Shown piece by piece: positions 34,607 to 42,816 of a DNA stretch of 64,000 nucleotides (position 1 is the stretch's first letter; each line of letters starts with the position of its first letter). Made by a program: the position numbers and the translations under genes. This stretch comes from JAJPHW01 sp963771505 (GTDB lineage Bacteria > Acidobacteriota > Terriglobia > Terriglobales > Acidobacteriaceae). A model generated the notes under the pieces. That model made no database searches. It was not told the DNA's origin and was given only the letters and a program-made list of their open reading frames with translations. The stretch spans positions 248,001 through 312,000 of the forward strand of contig CAVYTO010000002.1 in the NCBI GenBank assembly GCA_963771505.1. Reading direction: 5' to 3'.

Positions 34607-36049
34607 TTGACTGACCTTTTGACTCCCGAACTGCCCCCATCCGCTCCTGGCGGAGAGCTACACCCGTCGCATTCGCCCGAAGGGCGGATCATTGGCGCAG
34701 TGTTACGTTACATCCCTGGCCTGCGCGGCACCCCAGTTACGGGGCGCCTCGTCGCGGCAGCGCGTGGCAGCGTCTGGACTCTTGCCGGCTATGGAGCAAG
34801 CCAGGTTCTCAAGCTGATTTCGACCCTGTTGCTGGCGCATTTTCTGCTCGATCCCAAGGTTTTCGGGCTTATGGCCCTGGTCAACGTATTTCTTTCGGGA
34901 TTGGAAGTGATCTCCGACCTGGGCATTGGGTTGGATGTGGTGCAACACCCGCGCGGCGAGCAGCCGCTGTTTCTCGATACTGCCTATCTCATGCAGGTGG
35001 TCCGGGGATTGCTTCTTTGCGGGATGGCGGTGGGATTGGCTATCCCGTTCGCCGCGTTCTATCACCAGCCGCAGGTACGGTGGCTCGCGATTGTCGGCGC
35101 TTTTTCGGTGGGAATCCGCGGGTTTGCCAGCATGTCCGTCTGGGTCGTCACCCGGCGTCTGCAACTCGCCCAGCTGACGGCGGTCAACGTGATCGGAGAT
35201 GCGGTCGGGCTTGCAGTTTCAATCGTGTGGGCGCTGGCCTCGCCGACGGCATGGGCGCTGGTCGCTGGTAAAGTGGGTACGGCAATCGCGTTCGTAATCG
35301 CATCCCATGTGATTTCTGACCGCTTGCCCCGGTTGCGATGGGATAAGGCCATCTCGAAAGACATTCTAATGTTCGGTGCCGGGATGTTCCTTTCCTCGGC
35401 TACTTATTTTTTTTCCGGGGAAGCGGAGCGCCTGGTCGTGGGAAAGTTCGCCACCGTCGCGGAACTGGGGTGTTTTTCCCTGGCTCTTAGCATGGCGTAT
35501 GCGCCGCAAGGCGTGCTCCAGCGGATCATTTCGAACGTATTTTTTCCCATCATTGCCGACAGCGCACGTCAGGACACCGAACGCGCAGCCAAACACTTCC
35601 GGAAATTCCGGCTGGTGTTTCTGGCGGCGAGCAGCGTCATGGCGGTCGGATTTATCACGCTCAGCCGCCCGGTCGTGAGCCTTCTTCTGCGTCCGCAATA
35701 CGCCGCCACCGCCTGGATGCTTCAGCTGCTGGGTTTTCGCTCAGCCCTGGAGCTGTTCGGCTCGGCGGCTGCAGGAACTCTTTTCGCCTTGGGGGTTTCG
35801 CGCTACGCCGCGATCGGCAACTCAACCAAACTCCTGTTTCTCGGCGTGGGACTGGGCATCGCTTTCACTCGTTATGGCCTGCGCGAAGCGCTCTGGGTGC
35901 TGGCGCTTTCCCCAGTTGCACACTACCTGCCGATGCTCATCGGTTTGCGTAAGAGATTCGCTACGGCGATGCGCACGGAATTGACCGCATTCGCCGTTTT
36001 TATCGCGATTGCTGTCGCCACCGCGCTGCTTTACCGCCGGTTCGCGTAA
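34607..36049 (+). CDS. Wzx-type oligosaccharide flippase
   Basis: 480 residues with roughly 12-14 hydrophobic helices of the MOP superfamily (Polysacc_synt type): VWTLAGYGASQVLKLISTLLLAHFL near the N-terminus, FGLMALVNVFLSGLEVISDLG, and FSLALSMAYAPQGVLQRIISNVFFP. It should flip the undecaprenyl-linked repeat unit across the inner membrane. The start is TTG 34607 with no strong Shine-Dalgarno; an extended hydrophilic N-terminus of about 55 residues precedes the first helix, so a later start is possible. It lies next to the broken polymerase gene, the usual Wzx-Wzy pairing. Confidence 0.88.
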   Translation: MTDLLTPELPPSAPGGELHPSHSPEGRIIGAVLRYIPGLRGTPVTGRLVAAARGSVWTLAGYGASQVLKLISTLLLAHFLLDPKVFGLMALVNVFLSGLEVISDLGIGLDVVQHPRGEQPLFLDTAYLMQVVRGLLLCGMAVGLAIPFAAFYHQPQVRWLAIVGAFSVGIRGFASMSVWVVTRRLQLAQLTAVNVIGDAVGLAVSIVWALASPTAWALVAGKVGTAIAFVIASHVISDRLPRLRWDKAISKDILMFGAGMFLSSATYFFSGEAERLVVGKFATVAELGCFSLALSMAYAPQGVLQRIISNVFFPIIADSARQDTERAAKHFRKFRLVFLAASSVMAVGFITLSRPVVSLLLRPQYAATAWMLQLLGFRSALELFGSAAAGTLFALGVSRYAAIGNSTKLLFLGVGLGIAFTRYGLREALWVLALSPVAHYLPMLIGLRKRFATAMRTELTAFAVFIAIAVATALLYRRFA

Positions 36050-36074
36050 CATTCCAGATCGAGCCTCTTAAGAA

Positions 36075-37485
36075 ATGCCTAACGGCCCCACTTATGACAT
36101 GCCGCAGAATTACTACTTCGGCGGAGCGTCCGAGACCCTGGTCACGCCCCTCGCGCTGGTGGTGTTGCTGCTTTCATCGGTTCTGCTGGTTACGCTGCCA
36201 CGGCGCTATGCGGCGGCTGCGTTTTTGGCAGGCTCGATGCTGATGCCTTATGGCTTGAAGCTCGCGATCGGTCCGCTGCACTTTTTTTTTTCCGTCTTTT
36301 ACTTTTCGCGGGCGGATTGCGCTGGCTCGTCAAGCGGGATCTGCGAATCGAACGATCACGCGGCTGGACAAAGATTTTTGTCGCCTGGGTCATATTCAAT
36401 GCCGTGACCTTCAGCCTGCTCTGGCACGACTGGGCGGCGGTCCTCAACCGCTTGGGGTTTCTCTACACTACACTGGGATCCTATGTTTTGCTGCGCGCGC
36501 TCATCCGCAACAAAGCCGATGCGCTGGTCGCGATCCGCACGCTCGCGGTCGTCATCGTAGTCATCGCCCCAGCCATGTTGATCGAGCATTTCACCGGACA
36601 TAACAGTTTCGATTACTCGGAGCGCAGGCGCTTTCTAGCGTGCGCGAAGGTCATATCCGTGCGGGCGGCCCGTTTGGCCATGCAATCATTGCGGGATCGG
36701 TGGCGGCCATGCTTGTTCCACTGTTTCTTGGCTTCGGTTTCGAGTCAAAGCGCGACCGTTGGCTTGCGGCGGGATCGATTGCGGCCGCGCTGGTGATGAT
36801 GTTCACCTGCGCCTCGAGTACTCCGCTGCTTACATTTGCCGCGGGCGTGGGCGCGTTTCTTCTGTGGCCGGTGCGGCGGCATCTGCGCTCGATTCGCTGG
36901 GGCATCGTCATCGTACTCGTGACGCTGCAAGTGTTCATGAAGGCCCCGGTATGGTTTCTGATGTCGCACTTGAGCGGAGTGATGGGTGGCAGCGGATGGC
37001 ATCGAGCGATGCTGATCGATACGTTCGTCCATCGCTTTTTCGATTGGTGGATCTTCGGATCGCAGGACAACGCAAAATGGGGATACGACATGTGGGACTC
37101 GCTGAATGCGTTTGTGAACGCGGGCATCGAGGGCGGATTGATCACGTTTGCGCTCTTCGTTGCCGTCTTCGTTTATGCCTACAAGCGCACCGGCCGGGTG
37201 CGCAAGAAGCTGGAGAAAGCCGGACAGCGCAGCGATGCGCGCCTGGTGTGGGGAATCGGCTGCTGTGTCCTCGCCAATAACGTGGCGTTTTTCGGCATTA
37301 CCTATTTCGACCAAAGTATCGTCGCCTGGTACGCGGTGTTGGCGATTGTCTCCGTGGCGACAACCTTCGCCGTGGCCGAGAAACCGCCGATTCCAATCGC
37401 ACGCGGTAGGGGTGGAAAAGATTCCGGTGGAGATGCGGCAGCGAATCCGCAGCGACTGCGCACGCTGGCGAGCGTGATGCAATGA
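36075..37485 (+). pseudogene. O-antigen ligase/polymerase (Wzy/WaaL type), two frameshifts
   Basis: Three consecutive frames together encode one polytopic protein. 36075 to about 36290 gives the first two helices. A run of ten Ts (36282-36291) shifts the frame; the continuation reads FFRLLLFAGGLRWLVKR from about 36287 and runs to about 36615 (HNSFDY). A second one-base change there (TACTC, where TACCTC would restore LGAQALSSVREGH) shifts into the last frame, which runs to the TGA at 37485. The conserved VREGHIRAGGPFGHAIIAG is the ligase/polymerase signature. The next gene overlaps the last frame by ATGA, so the original gene was in the operon. Either the gene is dead, slippage at T10 partly rescues it, or the assembly has two indels. 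Confidence 0.82.
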
Positions 37486-38441
37486 CGAAAACTCCGAAGC
37501 TTTCGCTTGTCATCGTCACCTGGAACGGCAAACGCTATGCGATCGAGTGTCTCGAATCGCTGGCCAGGCTCAAGTTGAATTTCCCGCTCGAAGTGATCGT
37601 GGTCGACAATGCGTCAACCGACGGCACGCCTGCGGCGATTCGCGGGCAGTTTCCCGGTGTACGGTTGATCGAAAATTCCGGGAATCTGGGTTTTGCCAAA
37701 GCCAATAACATCGGCATCGCCGCCAGCACCGGGGACTTTGTCGCGCTCGTAAATTCGGACGTCGTCGTACCCGCCGGCTGCCTCGAAACCATGGTCGGAT
37801 ATCTCCAGGAGAATCCGACCGTGGGACTTCTGGGGCCGAAGATGCTGAGCCCTGCGGGCGGCATCGGGCCTTCGGTGATGGGCCTGCCGACGGTATGGAA
37901 TACACTCTGTTGCGCGTTGGGACTGCATTCGCTTTTTCCTAAATCGGAGATCTTTGGCGGCTTTCTGCGTCCTGACTTCGACTACACGCGCACGGCCGAT
38001 GTCGAAGTCATTACCGGCTGGTTCTGGATGACTCCGCGAGCCGCGCTCGATCAGGTTGGCGGCCTCGATGAACGTTTCTTCATGTATGGCGAAGATGTTG
38101 ACTGGAGCCACCGTTACTTGAAAGGCGGGTGGCGGGTGGTTTATCTGGCCGAAGCCGCGGCCTTGCACTATGGCGCGGCCAGCTCAGCCCAGGCCCCGAC
38201 GCGGTTTTATATCGAGATGCGGCGCGCCAATCTCCAATACTTCCGAAAGCACCACGGCCGGGTACGCACCTGGGGATACATCCTCGCATTATGGGTGCAC
38301 GAACTGGCTCGGGTTGGGGGTTACGGTCTCATGTATTGCTTTAACCGGTTGAAGCGGGCGGAAGCAGCCTTCAAAGTTGACCGCAGCGTTTCCTGCATCA
38401 AGTGGCTGATGGGGCAAGGCAGCCTGGCTGCCGGACGTTAG
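37482..38441 (+). CDS. Glycosyltransferase family 2 (rhamnosyltransferase-like)
   Basis: 319 residues, start ATG overlapping the stop of the polymerase frame (ATGA). GT-A fold motifs: LSLVIVTWNGKRY, EVIVVDNASTDGT, NLGFAKANNIGI, FVALVNSDVVV (NSD as the metal-binding triad), then GWFWMTPRAALDQVGGLDERFFMYGEDVDW, the pattern of WbbL/RfbF-like transferases that use dTDP-rhamnose or similar donors. The C-terminal 80 residues hold an amphipathic/hydrophobic segment, suggesting membrane association. A dTDP-sugar cluster lies about 9 kb downstream, which fits but does not prove a deoxyhexose donor. Confidence 0.9.
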   Translation: MTKTPKLSLVIVTWNGKRYAIECLESLARLKLNFPLEVIVVDNASTDGTPAAIRGQFPGVRLIENSGNLGFAKANNIGIAASTGDFVALVNSDVVVPAGCLETMVGYLQENPTVGLLGPKMLSPAGGIGPSVMGLPTVWNTLCCALGLHSLFPKSEIFGGFLRPDFDYTRTADVEVITGWFWMTPRAALDQVGGLDERFFMYGEDVDWSHRYLKGGWRVVYLAEAAALHYGAASSAQAPTRFYIEMRRANLQYFRKHHGRVRTWGYILALWVHELARVGGYGLMYCFNRLKRAEAAFKVDRSVSCIKWLMGQGSLAAGR

Positions 38442-38460
38442 GTAGCAGCGGTATTTGTCA

Positions 38461-39348
38461 ATGACCGAAAACACCAGATACGTCTTAGTCACCGCCGCCT
38501 ACAACGAGGAAGCCTTGCTCGACGCGACCATCGCTGCTGTAGGCGCGCAGACTATTCCGCCCGCCTGCTGGGTGATCGTGAGCGACGGCTCGACCGACCG
38601 CACCGACGAAATCGTGAAGCGGCGAATGCAGGAATTTAGCTGGCTCCGGCTCTACCGCATTACCGAAGACCATCCCCGAAATTTCGCAGCGCAGGTTTAT
38701 GCCATCAATCAAGGGCTGGAGCAAGCGAGAGGCCTCGACTACGAATTTATCGGGAACATCGATGCGGACGTCAGCATGGGGCCGGAATACTTCGAGCGTC
38801 TGCTCGGGCGCTTTCGTGAAGACGCGAAGCTTGGCCTGGCGGGAGGAGCGATCCACGAAAAGAGCCGTGATGGGCAATTTCGCGGACGGCTGACCAACAG
38901 CCCGGCATCCGTCGCGCACGCTTGCCAGCTGTTTCGCCGCGAATGTTTCGCCGACGTGGGCGGCGCATACGTGCCGTTGCCCTATGGCGGTCCCGACGCT
39001 TACGCCGAGACTGCGGCGCGGATGAAGGGCTGGACGGTCCGGACATTCTACGATCTGGTCATGTTTCATCATCGCCCGACAGGCTCCGCCGGCGGCCTGC
39101 TGCGGTCTTGGTACCGGCAAGGAAAAATGGATTACTCGCTCGGATCGTTGCCGGCTTTTGAAGCGTTCAAGTTGGCCAAGCGCTTATTCGAAAAACCTTA
39201 CATTTTAGGCGCGCTGGCGCGGCTGGCGGGATTTGCCGATTGTTATATCCATGGCGAGAAGCGGGCAGTCTCCGATGAATTTGTGGCCTACTTGAGAACG
39301 GAACACCGCAAGCGTTTGCGAACGCTGTTTCGGGCGACACAGACGTAG
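38461..39348 (+). CDS. Glycosyltransferase family 2
   Basis: 295 residues from ATG 38461 (TTG 38455 is two codons earlier). Motifs: VLVTAAYNEEALLDATI, WVIVSDGSTDRTDEIV, FIGNIDADVSMG (the DAD metal motif) and LPYGGPDAYAETAARMKGW as the acceptor-side acidic region. A C-terminal basic stretch (HRKRLRTLF) follows. It belongs to the large GT2 family; donor and acceptor are not readable. It sits 19 nt after another GT2 gene and just before a NodB-type deacetylase, consistent with assembly of the EPS repeat on the cytoplasmic face of the membrane. Confidence 0.88.
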   Translation: MTENTRYVLVTAAYNEEALLDATIAAVGAQTIPPACWVIVSDGSTDRTDEIVKRRMQEFSWLRLYRITEDHPRNFAAQVYAINQGLEQARGLDYEFIGNIDADVSMGPEYFERLLGRFREDAKLGLAGGAIHEKSRDGQFRGRLTNSPASVAHACQLFRRECFADVGGAYVPLPYGGPDAYAETAARMKGWTVRTFYDLVMFHHRPTGSAGGLLRSWYRQGKMDYSLGSLPAFEAFKLAKRLFEKPYILGALARLAGFADCYIHGEKRAVSDEFVAYLRTEHRKRLRTLFRATQT

Positions 39349-39354
39349 CGCTAT

Positions 39355-40278
39355 TTGAAAGAATCAATTCACGTGTCCCTTGAGAAATCATTTCGGGTTT
39401 CGGACGGCCAGCCGCGGCGCTTTGTCCGCGTAGTCAAGCTCACGGGCAGCATGATTTTCTTTGTTGCCATGAGCGTTCGCAGGGCATTCCGCCGTCTCGC
39501 CGGGCGGGCTCCCGCGCAGGAATCGATCGTGCTCTACTACCACTCCGTGCCGGACCATGAGCGTGCAGCGTTTGCGCGGCAGATGGACATGCTGTTGCGA
39601 ATGGGGCGGCCCGTTGACATTCGTTCGAACTCAGTCCCCAGCGGGAGCCGGCGGTCAATCGCTGTAACGTTCGACGACGCATTCGAAAACGTCGCGAGAA
39701 ACGCCGTCCCTGAACTTGTTGCGCGGAAGATTCCCGCGGCGATTTTTGTCGTAACCCGCGTGCTGGGTGGGACTGCTGCCTGGTGGCCGGAAGGTTCGCA
39801 GGAGCGTTCCGAACGCATCGCCACGTTGGCGGAACTGAAGCAACTGCCAGAGAGCATCGTTCTCGGTTCGCATACGCTGACGCATCCTGTATTAACGATG
39901 GTCGATTCAATCCAGGCCCGGCGTGAGATTACCGAATCCCGCTTCGAGCTCGAAAAACTTTTAGGACGGCCGGTGACAACTTTCAGCTTTCCGTTCGGTG
40001 CGTTCAGCGATGAATTGATCGAGAGCGCCCGCGAAGCTGGATATGAGCGGGTGTTCACCACACTGGCCGACCGATCTTTATCCGATTTCGACCGATTTGC
40101 GCTGGGCCGGGTGAAAGCCGATCCGAGCGACTGGCACTTGGAGTTTTACCTGAAGTGTTCCGGCGCATACTGCTGGCTTCCCTGGGCGATACGGCTTAAG
40201 CGCGAGGCGCGATCGGGGCCGTGGATGGGAAAGCGACGCGCAGTTAGGAAAGCGGCGGCACACGAACCTGCCGCGTAA
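39355..40278 (+). CDS. Polysaccharide deacetylase (NodB homology domain)
   Basis: 307 residues from TTG 39355; the start is uncertain, since no good ribosome site is seen and ATG 39451 (MIFFVAMSV) is an alternative. NodB motifs: SIVLYYHSVPD, VTFDDAF (Asp107/Asp108), SHTLTHP (His173, His177; metal ligands) and FSFPFGAFSDE. It would remove N- or O-acetyl groups from the polymer or a lipid-linked intermediate. Family members are regular parts of exosortase-type EPS loci. The C-terminal 35 residues are strongly basic. A second NodB-fold protein is encoded at 42817. Confidence 0.87.
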   Translation: MKESIHVSLEKSFRVSDGQPRRFVRVVKLTGSMIFFVAMSVRRAFRRLAGRAPAQESIVLYYHSVPDHERAAFARQMDMLLRMGRPVDIRSNSVPSGSRRSIAVTFDDAFENVARNAVPELVARKIPAAIFVVTRVLGGTAAWWPEGSQERSERIATLAELKQLPESIVLGSHTLTHPVLTMVDSIQARREITESRFELEKLLGRPVTTFSFPFGAFSDELIESAREAGYERVFTTLADRSLSDFDRFALGRVKADPSDWHLEFYLKCSGAYCWLPWAIRLKREARSGPWMGKRRAVRKAAAHEPAA

Positions 40279-40336
40279 ACCTTGTCGACTACGCGGTGAG
40301 CTTCTTTGATCATCCAAGTAAGCCGATAAATTTTTA

Positions 40337-41626
40337 ATGAAACCTAACCAAACGAATCCTTTTCCCGTGAACCCGGCCGCGCCGCGAGAGCGCGTGCTGA
40401 TGGTGGTGGAAAACAACTCTTTCCCTTGGGACCGGCGCATGCGCCACCTGGCGATGATGCTGCGCGAGGCTGGATATCAGGTTTCGGTAATTTCGCCGAA
40501 AGGCGAGAAAGAAGACCTTGCCTGGTATGAAGAAAAAAATGGGATAAGGGTATATCGCTATCCCATGTTGTGGCAGGCGAGCGGGGCGGCGGGGTATCCG
40601 CTGGAGTATTGCTGGGCGTTTTTCTGCGCCACGGTTCTATCGTTGGTGGTGTGTGCGCGTGAAGGCTTTGACGCGCTGCATGCGGCGAATCCGCCCGACA
40701 TGTTTTTCCCGTTGGCGAAATTCTACAAATTGTTTGGCAAGAAGTTCGTGTTCGACCAGCACGACCTGTGCCCGGAGCTTTACGAATCGAAGTTCGAGCG
40801 CCGTGACTGGCCTTACCGGTTGCTGCTTTGGTTCGAGCGGCAGTCGTACCAGACAGCGGACCTCGTGATTGCGACCAATCAGTCGTATCAACAGTTGGCG
40901 CGGGAGCGCGGCGGCGTGGCGTCGGAGCGAACCGCAGTCGTGCGCAATGGCGTGGATCTGGCCAAGTTCCATCGCAAGGCGCCGCGTCCGGAATTAAAAG
41001 ACGGATTCCCCTACATGGCGCTTTACCTCGGCGTCATGGGCAAGCAAGACGGAGTCGACCGGGTGGTGCGGGCCGCCTATGAACTCGTCCATACGCTCAA
41101 ACGGGAAGACGTGGTCTTCGTCATGTTGGGCAACGGCGAGAGCTGGCTTGAACTTCAGCAACTGAGCCGCGAGTTGAAAGTGGACAAGTGGATGCGGTTT
41201 CTGGGACGCGTTTCCGACGACGAATTGCTGATCGACTACTTATCGACATCCGACGTTTGCCTGGCGCCCGACCCGCCGGACCGCCTGAATCAGCTTTCGA
41301 CCATGACAAAGATCATGGAATACATGGCATGCGAACGGCCCATCGTTTCGTTCGATTTGTTGGAGAGCCGGCGTTCGGCGGGGCAAGCCGCTGTGTACGT
41401 CGAGAAAGAAGATCCGAGGCTGTTTGCCGAAGCATTGGTGAGTGTGATCGAAGATCCGGCGGCGCAGACGCGGATGGGGCAAGTAGGTCTTGATCGTTCC
41501 CGCAATTTGGTGGGACTTGACCGCTCTCGGATCGCGCTGCTGGAAGCCTATGCCAGATTGTTTGGCAGGGAAGCGCCAGTCAGCGATTCCGCGGAGAGAG
41601 AACCGGACCATGCCCGGAGCCTCTAG
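40337..41626 (+). CDS. Glycosyltransferase family 4
   Basis: 429 residues with the two-Rossmann GT-B layout. N-terminal acceptor half: VLMVVENNSFPWDRRMRHLAM, then HAANPPDMFFPLAKFYK and FDQHDLCPELYES. C-terminal donor half: LYLGVMGKQDGVDRVVRA, FVMLGNGESW, and TMTKIMEYMACERPIVSFDLLE (the family's E-x7-E region). This subtype (DQHDL...PE) is typical of EPS clusters in Acidobacteriota and Proteobacteria. Near the C-terminus the heptapeptide VGLDRSR occurs twice, two residues apart (41483-41503 and 41510-41530). The start ATG 40337 is clear. Confidence 0.9.
   Translation: MKPNQTNPFPVNPAAPRERVLMVVENNSFPWDRRMRHLAMMLREAGYQVSVISPKGEKEDLAWYEEKNGIRVYRYPMLWQASGAAGYPLEYCWAFFCATVLSLVVCAREGFDALHAANPPDMFFPLAKFYKLFGKKFVFDQHDLCPELYESKFERRDWPYRLLLWFERQSYQTADLVIATNQSYQQLARERGGVASERTAVVRNGVDLAKFHRKAPRPELKDGFPYMALYLGVMGKQDGVDRVVRAAYELVHTLKREDVVFVMLGNGESWLELQQLSRELKVDKWMRFLGRVSDDELLIDYLSTSDVCLAPDPPDRLNQLSTMTKIMEYMACERPIVSFDLLESRRSAGQAAVYVEKEDPRLFAEALVSVIEDPAAQTRMGQVGLDRSRNLVGLDRSRIALLEAYARLFGREAPVSDSAEREPDHARSL
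41483..41530 (+). repeat. 27-bp in-frame tandem duplication encoding VGLDRSR twice
   Basis: Two 21-bp copies separated by 6 bp encode the identical heptapeptide VGLDRSR. Six of the seven codons differ, and only at the third base, so the DNA has diverged while the protein has not. It lies inside the GT4 gene, in the helix before the C-terminus. Confidence 0.8.
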
Positions 41627-42731
41627 CATCCCTGAAATGGCTACGGTCGAGAAGCATTCTCCCTCTTCATTTTCGCCGCGTAGCGGCGATCCCATGACGG
41701 CGGAAGTCGAGCAAATCGACCCCTTGACTGACCCGCGCTGGGCCGAACTGGTCGGATCAGACTCGAAGTCTTCGGTATTTCATTCGGTCGCATGGCTGAA
41801 GTCGTTGCGCGACGCATACGGTTATGAAGTGTCGGGGCTGTGTATGGTGTCGTCCCTTGGCCTTCTCGGCAGCGCGATCCCCGTCTGCCGGGTGAAAAGC
41901 TGGGTGACTGGAAGGCGGCTGGTTGCGTTGCCCTTCGCGGACCACTGCGAATTCCTCGGCGTTGCAGGTGACGTTGGGCGTTTCTGTTCTCACCTCGCCG
42001 CCGAAGTTCAGCGTGAAACCTGGAAATATGCCGAGGTCCGAAGCATTTCCCGTGATCTAGGCGCGGCTGGCGGTTTTGAGCCGGCGCAAAAATACTATTT
42101 TCACGAGATCGACCTGCGCGCACCGGAACGTGAACTCTATGCAAGCCTTCACAAAGATTGCGTACAGAGAAAAATCCGGCGCGCAGAGCGTGAAGGCCTG
42201 GATTACAAAAGCGGCCATTCATCCGATTTGCTGAATGACTTTTATAAACTTGTCGTCCTGACCCGCCGCCGCCAAGGACTGCCGCCGCAGCCGATAAAGT
42301 GGTTTCGCACGTTGGCAGCTAACTTCGGCGATCAGCTTCAGGTGAGGCTCGCCTACCAATCTAGCCGCCCGGTAGCGGGAATCCTTACGCTCTCTCACAA
42401 AAAGGTCCTCACCTACAAGTACGGCGCCAGCGACGAGCGCTTCCACAAGCTCGGTGGCATGGCGTTCCTGTTCTGGATGGCGATGCTTGATGCAAAGCAG
42501 CGCGGTATGGAAAGGCTTGATCTGGGCCGCAGCGATCTGCAGCACGAGGGCCTGATCGCATTCAAGGAACATCTGGGCGGAGTGCGGACTACCGGCAGTT
42601 ACCTGCGTTACCCGCCTCAGGCGCCTACGGCGGAAGGATGGAAGGGGCGGCTGGCAAGCCGGGTATTTGCCCACACCCCCCCAAGGTTACTGGTGGCGGC
42701 AGGAAATATCTTGTATCCCCATATTGGCTAG
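41610..42731 (+). CDS. FemAB/GNAT-type acyltransferase of EPS loci
   Basis: About 373 residues from ATG 41610 (GGAGAG 11 nt upstream; overlaps the GT4 gene by 17 nt). ATG 41637 and ATG 41694 are in frame and could be the real start. The fold pattern is that of FemAB/BioF2-like acetyltransferases: PRWAELVGSDSKSSVFHSVAWLKSL, then CVQRKIRRAEREG in the first half, GILTLSHKKVLTYKYGASDERFHKLGGM in the second, and LDLGRSDLQHEGLIAFKEHLGG near the end. FemAB proteins transfer aminoacyl groups from aminoacyl-tRNA, while EPS-locus members are uncharacterised. With an NRPS in the same locus, aminoacyl or peptidyl decoration of the polymer is a fair but unproven idea. Confidence 0.82.
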   Translation: MPGASSIPEMATVEKHSPSSFSPRSGDPMTAEVEQIDPLTDPRWAELVGSDSKSSVFHSVAWLKSLRDAYGYEVSGLCMVSSLGLLGSAIPVCRVKSWVTGRRLVALPFADHCEFLGVAGDVGRFCSHLAAEVQRETWKYAEVRSISRDLGAAGGFEPAQKYYFHEIDLRAPERELYASLHKDCVQRKIRRAEREGLDYKSGHSSDLLNDFYKLVVLTRRRQGLPPQPIKWFRTLAANFGDQLQVRLAYQSSRPVAGILTLSHKKVLTYKYGASDERFHKLGGMAFLFWMAMLDAKQRGMERLDLGRSDLQHEGLIAFKEHLGGVRTTGSYLRYPPQAPTAEGWKGRLASRVFAHTPPRLLVAAGNILYPHIG

Positions 42732-42816
42732 AGGTAGATTGCAGGAACCGGCTGTGGCCGGAGCCCATCCCCGTCTTCGTTTTGAATGGTTTTAATGCCG
42801 CCAGAGTTTCGGTGAA

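Noticed and set aside
41490..41609. N-terminal extension of the FemAB-like frame
   Set aside because: Fully overlaps the GT4 C-terminus in another frame and begins with no ribosome site; the conserved part begins after 41694.
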